Shown here piece by piece: positions 51,501 through 58,903 of a stretch of 64,000 bases of DNA; the first letter of the stretch is position 1; each line of letters starts with the position of its first letter. Where the stretch lies: assembly GCF_009740395.1 (NCBI RefSeq), contig NZ_WOXT01000006.1:123367-187366 (forward strand), written 5' to 3'. The position numbers were made by a program, and so were the translations under genes. The notes under the pieces are model-generated. The model worked only from the letters and a program-made list of their open reading frames with translations. It did not search any database and had not been told where the DNA came from. The stretch comes from Noviluteimonas gilva (GTDB taxonomy: Bacteria; Pseudomonadota; Gammaproteobacteria; Xanthomonadales; Xanthomonadaceae).

Positions 51501-54500
51501 TTACAGGTCGAGGCCGAAGCCGACGCCGGCCGAGCTGTCGTCGCTGGAGAACGCGCCGCCCAGGCTGAAGGACGCACGTCCGAACTGCTTGGAGTAGCCG
51601 ATCGACAGCGCCGACTCACCGTTCTGCCAACCCGCACCGACGCCGAGGCGACCGTTGCTGCTGTCGCTGTGCGCGGCGTTGATCGCCATGTTGACCATCG
51701 CGGCGTTCATCGCGCCCTGCTGATCGATGCGATGGTCCTGGTGCAGCAGGCGCGTCTCGACGTCGCCCTGCAGCTGCGTGAACGCATCGTTGAACGCCTG
51801 CATGCGGCTGTCGGTGTACGCGTTGGCGGTGTGCAGCGTGTTCGCGCTGGCGGCCTGCACTTGCGCAACGTTCGCCGCATCCGTCGGCGCGGTGCCTTCG
51901 GCCACGTTCGTGACGCGGCGTTCGTTGCCCGCGCTGCCGACCGAGACCGTGTTCGCCGCGTCGGCGACGGAGTTCGCGCCGATCGCGACGGAATTCGTCG
52001 CGGTCGCCGAAACGGTGGCGCCGTTGCCGATGGCGGTACCGCTGTCGGCGGCCACGTTCGCATTCGTGCCGAAGGCCGCGTCGGTGGTGTCGGTGGCGTT
52101 GCTGCCGGTGCCGATCGCCAGGCCGTTGCCGGTGCCGAGCGGCAGGCCGGCGACGCCCGACGTGCTTTCGAACGCGTTCACGCGATTGGTGAGCGAAGTG
52201 AGCGCACCGTCGAACGCACTGAAGGCATCGCCGACGTTGGTGTAGCTGCCGCCCTGGATGTTGTACGTCGGCATCGAGAGCATGCCGTTGCCGCCGATCG
52301 CCGCACCACCGCCGAGGGCGGTCGCGACCGAATCGAGCTGAGCGACGTTGCTCGCGCCGACGGCGACGAGCGCATCGTTGAGCTGGCCGACGTTCACCGC
52401 GTCGGTGTCGGCCGAGCCGGCCGCGACGTTGGTGATCTGGCGCTCGGCGCCGGCGCTGCCGACGGACACCGAATTCGCGCGGTCGGCGATCGAACCTGCA
52501 CCCAGTGCGACCGAGTCTTCGAAGCGTGCTTCGGCTTCGGCGCCGAGCGCGGTTGCGTTGTCCGCTGCAGCGACCGACGAGAAGCCCACGGCCGTGCCGT
52601 TGAGGATCTCGACGATGTTCCCCGGACGGCCGCCCGCACCCGACCAATCGAAATTGCCACCCGCAAAGGCCCACGTACCGAGCGCCGTCGTGCCCTGGCC
52701 GAATGCGAGCGCCGAACCGAAGGCCGAGCTGTACGCGCCGCGCGCTTCGGAATAGAAACCGACCGCCGTGCTTTCGTAGCCATGCGCGAACGCGCCGCCA
52801 CCCACCGCCGTGCTGTAGATGCCGAGGGCTTGCGAACCCGAGCCCGCCGCGACCGACAGGTTGCCGCTGGTGATCGCAAGATCGCTGCCGTCGCCCGCGC
52901 CGTCGGCGGAGAAGTAGTCGTTCGCGTGGCCGGCCTGGACTGCAAGCGCGTCGAGCTGCGACTTGTTCACCGCATCCGTCGCTTCGGTACCCGCGGCGAC
53001 GTTGGTCACCTGGCGTTCCGCGCCTGCCGAGCCGACCGACACCGTGTTGTCGCGGTCGGCGAGTGCGTACGCACCGATCGCGGTGCTGTTGACGCCGATC
53101 GCCGTGCTGTACGCGCCGAGCGCCGTGCTGAAGTCGCCCGACGCCGAGCTCGTGTCGCCGATCGCGACGCTCGACAGACCGGTGGCCGCCGACAACGTAC
53201 CGAACGCCGCGGCGAAATCACCGGCCGCGATGCTGTACGCACCGTTGGCGACGCTGTATTCGCCGCGCGCTTCGCTGTAGGCGCCGTTGGCGCTGGCCAT
53301 CGCGCCGAGCGCGACGCTGTACGCGCCGAGCGCCTGGCTGTGGTTGCCCGTGCTCTGCGCGTAGGCGCCGAGCGCGCTGCTGAAATCGCCGACCGCGTGG
53401 CTGTACGTGCCGACTGCGTTGGAGGCGAAGCCTTGCGAGTAAGCGAGCGTGCCTTCGGCGACCGAGTAGTCGCCACCGGCGAAGGCGGCGAAGCCCGAGG
53501 CGACGCTGTAATCGCCCGCGGCCTGGCTGTAGCCGCCGAGCGACAGGGAACCCAGGCCGATCGCGTAGGCGACCGTGCCCAGCGCAGCGGACTTGTTGCC
53601 GTTGCAGACCGAGTCGTAGCCGACCGTCGTGCAGGCCACGCCCGTGGCGTACGCGCCCGTGCCGAGCGCGAGCGAGTAATCGCCCCACGCGCGTGCGAAA
53701 CCACCGAACGCATTGCTCGTGTAACCCTTGGCTTCGGAGACCACGCCGACGGCGCTGGCGAACTTGCCGGTCGACTTGGCATACGGGCCGATCGCCTGGG
53801 AGAACATGCCGTAAGCCTTGGCCTGCATGCCGACGGCGGTGCTGTAGGCGCCGGTCGCGCGCGTTTTCACGCCCACGGCGGTCGCGAACGTCCATGCGCG
53901 CGAGTACGCGCCGATCGCCGTGCTCGCGTCCCTGGCGTTGGCCCACTGGCCGACCGCGGTGGACGCGCCCTTCTTCATGCTGGGGCCGCAACCTGCGGTC
54001 GTGCACGGTGCGCCGGCGGTGACGTTGAAGAACTTGTCGACGTTCGGATCGGTGGCCGACGCATACGCACCGACGGCGGTATCGCCGGCGAGCATCGTGC
54101 CGCCCGAGCCGGTGGAACCGGCGGTCGCGCGCCAGCCCATGGCCGTCGACTGGTTGTTCTTGGCTTGCGCGTTCTGTCCGACGGCAACGGTCGCCGTCGC
54201 CGTGGCGCGTGCGCCTGCGCCGAAGGCGGATGCGTATGCGCCGGTCGCCAGCGCGCCCGTGCCGACCGCGGTCGCATTGACGCCCGATGCGAGCGAACCC
54301 TGGCCGACGGCGGTGGTGTTGGTGTTCGATGCGGTCGAGCCGTCGCCGATCGCCGTGCCGTTGTTGCCGGACGCGTTGGACGCATGACCGAAGGCCGACG
54401 CGTTGTTGCCCGTCGCGGAAGCGAAGTCACCGAACGCCGAGGCGAAAACGCCGGTGGCGATCGCGCCCGCGCACTGCACCTGGCCGGCACCGCCCGCGCA

Positions 54501-54605
54501 GTTCTGCGCGAAGACGGCGGGCGAGGCCATGGCCATCAGCACGGCAGCGGTGAGCGACGCGCGGACGAGCGGCTTTTTTCGAGCATGACGACGAGCGGTG
54601 TTCAC
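51501..54605 (-). CDS. YadA-type trimeric autotransporter adhesin
   Basis: A protein of 1034 residues. After an extended signal (KKPLVRASLTAAVLMAMASPAVFAQ) come dozens of Hep_Hag/YadA-head repeats of about 14 residues (patterns like A-x-G-x-x-S-x-A-x-G). Three neck-type DNTVSVGSAGAERQVTNVAAG blocks follow, a short stalk, and a C-terminal YadA anchor (about last 70 residues, ending GFGLDL). It trimerises in the outer membrane and mediates adhesion. Three Cys pairs occur in the passenger. The GTG start at 54605 has AGGGGAAA upstream. Confidence 0.93.
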   Translation of the reverse strand: MNTARRHARKKPLVRASLTAAVLMAMASPAVFAQNCAGGAGQVQCAGAIATGVFASAFGDFASATGNNASAFGHASNASGNNGTAIGDGSTASNTNTTAVGQGSLASGVNATAVGTGALATGAYASAFGAGARATATATVAVGQNAQAKNNQSTAMGWRATAGSTGSGGTMLAGDTAVGAYASATDPNVDKFFNVTAGAPCTTAGCGPSMKKGASTAVGQWANARDASTAIGAYSRAWTFATAVGVKTRATGAYSTAVGMQAKAYGMFSQAIGPYAKSTGKFASAVGVVSEAKGYTSNAFGGFARAWGDYSLALGTGAYATGVACTTVGYDSVCNGNKSAALGTVAYAIGLGSLSLGGYSQAAGDYSVASGFAAFAGGDYSVAEGTLAYSQGFASNAVGTYSHAVGDFSSALGAYAQSTGNHSQALGAYSVALGAMASANGAYSEARGEYSVANGAYSIAAGDFAAAFGTLSAATGLSSVAIGDTSSASGDFSTALGAYSTAIGVNSTAIGAYALADRDNTVSVGSAGAERQVTNVAAGTEATDAVNKSQLDALAVQAGHANDYFSADGAGDGSDLAITSGNLSVAAGSGSQALGIYSTAVGGGAFAHGYESTAVGFYSEARGAYSSAFGSALAFGQGTTALGTWAFAGGNFDWSGAGGRPGNIVEILNGTAVGFSSVAAADNATALGAEAEARFEDSVALGAGSIADRANSVSVGSAGAERQITNVAAGSADTDAVNVGQLNDALVAVGASNVAQLDSVATALGGGAAIGGNGMLSMPTYNIQGGSYTNVGDAFSAFDGALTSLTNRVNAFESTSGVAGLPLGTGNGLAIGTGSNATDTTDAAFGTNANVAADSGTAIGNGATVSATATNSVAIGANSVADAANTVSVGSAGNERRVTNVAEGTAPTDAANVAQVQAASANTLHTANAYTDSRMQAFNDAFTQLQGDVETRLLHQDHRIDQQGAMNAAMVNMAINAAHSDSSNGRLGVGAGWQNGESALSIGYSKQFGRASFSLGGAFSSDDSSAGVGFGLDL

Positions 54606-54706
54606 GAACGATTTCCCCTGGAGAAGTGGATCGGCACAGGCCGAACAAAGCGTTGGGCCAGACGCGCCAACGCCGGCGACATTGCGGCGCTGCGCCCTCG
54701 TTGCGT

Positions 54707-54726
54707 CCCCCCCGCGGTGGGGGGGG
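54707..54726. repeat. CCCCCCC-GCGGT-GGGGGGGG hairpin
   Basis: A strong C7/G8 hairpin about 100 bases upstream of the autotransporter start, in the divergent gap with the NTF2-like gene. A near-identical inverted sequence lies at 57121-57142. It could be a REP-like element or a regulatory structure. Confidence 0.5.
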
Positions 54727-54750
54727 CATGCCGCGGCGAAAGCGCCCTCA

Positions 54751-55263
54751 ATGGTCACTTCCCTCGTTCATCGGTATCTGCACGTGCGTCCTCTCGTTCT
54801 TGCCACCTCCCTGTTCCTGTCCACCCTGGTCGCGCCCGCCTTCGCGCAATCGCCCGCTGCGCCCGCACATGCAACGCAATCGGCCGAGAACGAAGCGACG
54901 CATGCGGTCGACGCCTTCATGGCCGCGCTTGCCAGCGGAAAACTCGATTCCGCCCGCCAGGCCATGACGCCGGACGCGGTGGTCATCGCCAACGGCACGG
55001 TGCTCGGCACGCGCGACGGCTACATCGACGGCGCCGCCAAGGCCGATGCCGTCGCGATGCAGAGCGTGCGTTCGCGCGAGCTCCTGCACCGCGATTCGCG
55101 GCTCGGTGCCCAGCTGGGTTGGGTCGTGAGCGAAAAGCGCATGGTCGGCGAAGGCGCGGGCCAGATGCGCACGATGCTGCTCACCGAAACGTTCCTGCTC
55201 ACGAAGACGGCGACGGGCTGGAAAATCAGCGGCATCCACTGGTCGAGCCGCCCCGCGGGCTGA
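54751..55263 (+). CDS. Secreted NTF2/SnoaL-like protein
   Basis: A protein of 170 residues with a signal peptide (to PAFAQ) and an NTF2-like cone: EATHAVDAFMAALASGKLDSARQAMTPDAVV, then LGTRDGYIDGAAKADAV and KTATGWKISGIHWSS. No catalytic residues could be assigned. It is divergent from the adhesin and ends just before a bidirectional terminator. Confidence 0.82.
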   Translation: MVTSLVHRYLHVRPLVLATSLFLSTLVAPAFAQSPAAPAHATQSAENEATHAVDAFMAALASGKLDSARQAMTPDAVVIANGTVLGTRDGYIDGAAKADAVAMQSVRSRELLHRDSRLGAQLGWVVSEKRMVGEGAGQMRTMLLTETFLLTKTATGWKISGIHWSSRPAG

Positions 55264-55290
55264 TCGTCGGATCGCGCAACGCGACAAACG

Positions 55291-55320
55291 AAAAACCCGC
55301 CGTTGCCGGCGGGTTTTTTG
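55291..55320. terminator. Bidirectional rho-independent terminator
   Basis: CCCGCCG (55296-55302) pairs with CGGCGGG (55307-55313) around TTGC, with AAAAA before and TTTTTT after. It lies between the convergent NTF2-like gene and the M4 peptidase gene and can end both. Confidence 0.92.
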
Positions 55321-55347
55321 TTGCGCGCGTGGGGCACGCGTGTTGCG

Positions 55348-57045
55348 TCAGTGCACGTTGACCGCATCCCACGACGCGGCCACGGCGTTCTGTTGCGCCG
55401 AGCCGGCGCCGTACAGGTCGCGCGCTGCGTTCATCGTGGCGATGCGCGCATCGGCGTAGTTGGTGCCCGAGGTCATGTACAGCGTCAGCGCGTGGTACCA
55501 GATCTGCGTGGCGGCGTCGCGACCGATGCCGGCCAGCGACACGTTGCCGTTGCACACCATGTCGTTCTTGGTGAAGTTCCACTGCGTGCCCGCGCCCCAA
55601 CCGGCCGGCACGACCGCACCTTCGGCGAGCAGATAGAAGAAGTGGTTCGCAACGCCCGAGGTGTAATGCATGTCCTTGCCGCCGCCGGCGTACGTGCCGG
55701 TCCAGCTGAAGAACTGCAGGTACAACGGGTCCGAGCCGTCCGGATAGCAATCGTCGGAGATGCCGTCGAGGCTCGGCTTGAACATCGAGCGCAGCGCCGG
55801 CGGGTTGCCTGCGACCGGCATGTAGATCGCTTCGCCGATCAGGTAATTCGGCGGCTGCGACGGGTTGTTGGCGAAGTGCTCGACCATCGCGCCGAAGATG
55901 TCCGACGTCGCCTCGTTCAAACCGCCGGATTCGGCCGCGTAGACCAGGCCCGCGGTCGCGAACGTCACGCCGTGGCTCATTTCGTGGCCCATGATGTCGA
56001 TCGCCACCAGCGGCTTGAGCTTGACGCCGTCGCCGTCGCCGAAGGCCATGCAGAAGCAATCGTTGTTCCAGAACGCGTTGTTGTACTTGGTCTGGAAATG
56101 GACTGCGCCGACCGCGCCCTTGCCGTCGCCGGCGATGCCTTCGCGACCCAGCGTCTGTTTATAGAAGTCCCAGGTTTTCGCGAAACCGTAGGCCGCATCG
56201 ACGGCCGCGCTCGTGCGGTCGGTGGTCGTCCCGTTCCCCCACTTGTTGTCGCCGTCCACCATGAGCGTGCCGATGCCGACCAGGCCGCCGCTGCCGCGGA
56301 AACCGTTGCCCATGTCGGTGATGTAGGTGTTGCCGCGCGTGGGATCCTTCATCTCGTAGATGCGGCGCGTGGCATTGAACTGTGCGTTGACCTGCACGGT
56401 GCCGGCGAAGAGCGAACGGCCGGTGCCGTTGGCGGGCGTGGCGTTCGGATCGGTCGGCGGATTGCCGGTGCCGTAACCGGTGCCCGGCAGCGTGCCGGTC
56501 TGCACCGCGTTTTCCTTTCCGAGGATCGCGCCGTTGGCGGCGTTGACGTAGTAGTGCATGCGGATCGGCGTGCCGTCGTTCGCCTTGCCCGTGTAGAGCA
56601 CGTCGTAGGCGAGCGTCGGCGTCTTGCGCGCGAAAACGACCAGGCGCGCCGTCGGCACGCTGTCGAAGGCCGTGCCGAACTTCGCGCCGGCGTTGGTGAT
56701 CGCCTGCTGCGAAGTGATCGTCGGCGTGGTCGCGACGTTGACCGACGTGGCCTGCATCAGGCTCGCCCCCTTGAACGCGCCGGCGCGCGAATGCACCACC
56801 AGGTCGCCGCCGATCACCGGCAGGCCCTTGTAGGTGCGCGCGAAACGCACGTGTTCGGTGCCGTTGCGATCGATGGTCACGCCGCGCGTGGCGAACGCGT
56901 CGGACGACGACCAGCGCGTGGCGGCCGGATTGGCGCGAATCGCCGTCAGGGCGCGGTCGATCGGCCCCCCGTTGTCCACCGCCGCGGCCTGGCCGGCGGT
57001 CCCCATGAGTATGGCCACGGACAGGGCCTTGGCTAGCGACGACAT
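55348..57045 (-). CDS. Secreted M4 (thermolysin-type) metallopeptidase
   Basis: A pre-pro-protease of 565 residues. The signal peptide ends near QAAA (residue 22), a FTP/PepSY-like propeptide follows (to about 205), then the mature M4 domain. The zinc site is IMGHEMSHGV (H354, E355, H358) with the third ligand E378 in GGLNEATSD; the His in SGVANHFFYLL completes the active site. It is an extracellular protease for protein degradation or predation. The ATG at 57045 has AGGGGAAA upstream (57049-57056). Confidence 0.95.
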   Translation of the reverse strand: MSSLAKALSVAILMGTAGQAAAVDNGGPIDRALTAIRANPAATRWSSSDAFATRGVTIDRNGTEHVRFARTYKGLPVIGGDLVVHSRAGAFKGASLMQATSVNVATTPTITSQQAITNAGAKFGTAFDSVPTARLVVFARKTPTLAYDVLYTGKANDGTPIRMHYYVNAANGAILGKENAVQTGTLPGTGYGTGNPPTDPNATPANGTGRSLFAGTVQVNAQFNATRRIYEMKDPTRGNTYITDMGNGFRGSGGLVGIGTLMVDGDNKWGNGTTTDRTSAAVDAAYGFAKTWDFYKQTLGREGIAGDGKGAVGAVHFQTKYNNAFWNNDCFCMAFGDGDGVKLKPLVAIDIMGHEMSHGVTFATAGLVYAAESGGLNEATSDIFGAMVEHFANNPSQPPNYLIGEAIYMPVAGNPPALRSMFKPSLDGISDDCYPDGSDPLYLQFFSWTGTYAGGGKDMHYTSGVANHFFYLLAEGAVVPAGWGAGTQWNFTKNDMVCNGNVSLAGIGRDAATQIWYHALTLYMTSGTNYADARIATMNAARDLYGAGSAQQNAVAASWDAVNVH

Positions 57046-57120
57046 CTGTTTCCCCTTGAATGGATCGAACGCCGCGGACGTTGCGGACCGACGAAGACTC
57101 GGCCCCATCCGCGCCGGCCG

Positions 57121-57142
57121 CACCCCCCACCGCGGGGGGGTG
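57121..57142. repeat. CACCCCCC-ACCGCG-GGGGGGTG hairpin
   Basis: A strong hairpin in the divergent gap between the M4 peptidase and the sulfotransferase gene, 76 bases upstream of the peptidase start. The CCCCCC-ACCGC-GGGGGG core is the inverted copy of the element at 54707-54726. Function unknown; REP-like. Confidence 0.5.
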
Positions 57143-57253
57143 AGCCGGGCCCCGTTGGGTGGTCCACTGGCGGTCCGGGCGCGCGCGTTGCCGCGATGAC
57201 GCACCGATGCGATGGATCTGCGCCCGGCGACCTTCCCGAACCGGACCCCACCC

Positions 57254-58861
57254 ATGTCGCAAATCGATCTCCAGGACATCTGGCTGCAGGCCGTCGCGCA
57301 TTTCGAGCGCGAGGAATTGCCGGAGGCCGAAGCGCTCTGCATCAAGCTGGTCGAGCGCGCGCCCGAGCGGCCGCTCGCGTACACGATGCTGTCGCGCATC
57401 TGCCATGCCGTCGGCCTCACGCGCGAAGCGACCTTCAACGCCTTCAGCGCGAGCCAACGCTGCGCGAACGAGTCCGCGGAAGACATCCTCGTCGTCGCCA
57501 CGACGCTGCTCGAAGTCAACGAGCAACAACTGGCGCACGCCGTGCTGGGGTTCATCGATCCGGCCAATGCCGCCAACGCCGACTACCTGCTGGACCTCGG
57601 TCGCCTGTACAGCGTGCTCGAAGACCAGGGCAACGCGCTGCGTTGCATCCGCGCGGCGCGCGCGTCGGGCCGGGACGGTGCGTTCATCGCGCACATGGAA
57701 AGCATCGTGTTGAGCTTCCTCGGCCCGATCGACGCGTCGATCGCCGCCTGCGAAGAAAGCGTGGCGAAAGCGCCCGGATACGGACATGCGCATTGGTCGT
57801 GCGCGCAGTATGGTCGCAAGGACGGTGCGCACGCGCGCATCGCGCGCATGCAGGCCGCCTTGCAGGGTCCGGACGTCGACGTGGACGACACGACGTATCT
57901 GAACTACGGCCTGTTCAAGGAATTCGACACGCTCGGCGAGACGGACCAAGCCTGGAACGCACTCATGGCCGGCGCGCAGGCGCGACGCAGCGTCACCGAA
58001 CACGACGCCGCGCAGGAAACGGCCGCGTACGACGCGCTCATCGAGGCGACGTCGGATTGCTTCTTCGACATCTGCGGGAATGTCCCGCGCGATGCGACGC
58101 CCGTCTTCGTGGTCGGCATGCCGCGCACGGGAACGACGCTGCTAGAACGCATCCTTGGCAACCATCCGCAGATCAAGACCTGCGGCGAACTCAACGATTT
58201 CCGCCAGCAGATGCAGTGGGCCAACAACCAGCGCCTGTCGCTGAACCTGGACCCGGGCATCGGCGATTTCGTCGCGCGGCTGGATCCGCACATCGTCGGC
58301 AATCGCTACCTGATCAAGACGCGGTGGATCGCGGAGGGCAATGCGCTCTACGTCGACAAGCACCCGATGAACTTCCAGTGGTGCGGCGCGATCCTCAAGG
58401 CGATCCCGCACGCGAAGATCATCCACCTGCGCCGGCATCCGCTGGACAGTTGCTTCTCGAACCTGAAGGAGCTGTTCGCGCACAAGTACTACCCGTACAG
58501 CTACGCGCTCGACGAACTGGCGACGCACTACCGCAACTACGCGCGCCTGATGCGCCACTGGCACGCCATCGCGCCGGGCCGCATCCTCGACGTGCGTTAC
58601 GAAGACCTGGTGTCGAATCCCGAGCTGCAGGCCCGTCGCGTACAGGATTACCTGGGCTTGCCGTCCGTCGAGGGCGTCACCGACATCCTCGCGAACAAGA
58701 CGGTCACCACGACCGCCAGCACGCTGCAGCTGCGCCAACCGATCCATACGCGCAACGTCGGCGGATGGCGCCGTTATGCGGCGGGAATGGCCCCGGTCGC
58801 GGAGCGCCTCGTCGACCTGATCAGCGACTACGAGTCGGACCTGGCGCTCGCCGCGGCCTGA
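57254..58861 (+). CDS. TPR-sulfotransferase
   Basis: A protein of 535 residues: an N-terminal TPR-like helical part (about 1-260) and a C-terminal sulfotransferase domain. The PAPS 5-prime phosphosulfate loop is VVGMPRTGTTLLERIL (about 286-301), and the 3-prime phosphate motif is IIHLRRHPLDSCFSN. It would transfer sulfate from PAPS to an unknown acceptor. ATG 57254 (MSQIDLQDIW) is preferred; an in-frame ATG at 57212 is possible. Neither has a strong ribosome site. Confidence 0.88.
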   Translation: MSQIDLQDIWLQAVAHFEREELPEAEALCIKLVERAPERPLAYTMLSRICHAVGLTREATFNAFSASQRCANESAEDILVVATTLLEVNEQQLAHAVLGFIDPANAANADYLLDLGRLYSVLEDQGNALRCIRAARASGRDGAFIAHMESIVLSFLGPIDASIAACEESVAKAPGYGHAHWSCAQYGRKDGAHARIARMQAALQGPDVDVDDTTYLNYGLFKEFDTLGETDQAWNALMAGAQARRSVTEHDAAQETAAYDALIEATSDCFFDICGNVPRDATPVFVVGMPRTGTTLLERILGNHPQIKTCGELNDFRQQMQWANNQRLSLNLDPGIGDFVARLDPHIVGNRYLIKTRWIAEGNALYVDKHPMNFQWCGAILKAIPHAKIIHLRRHPLDSCFSNLKELFAHKYYPYSYALDELATHYRNYARLMRHWHAIAPGRILDVRYEDLVSNPELQARRVQDYLGLPSVEGVTDILANKTVTTTASTLQLRQPIHTRNVGGWRRYAAGMAPVAERLVDLISDYESDLALAAA

Positions 58862-58903
58862 CGCGGCCGTACCGCCGCTGTCGCCTCGTTGTCCTGTTTC
58901 GCA

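Noticed and set aside
51669..55361. A 1230-codon plus-strand open frame opposite the autotransporter
   Set aside because: Low-complexity Arg/Ala/Asp composition caused by the repeats of the real adhesin gene; it also runs across another gene and a terminator.
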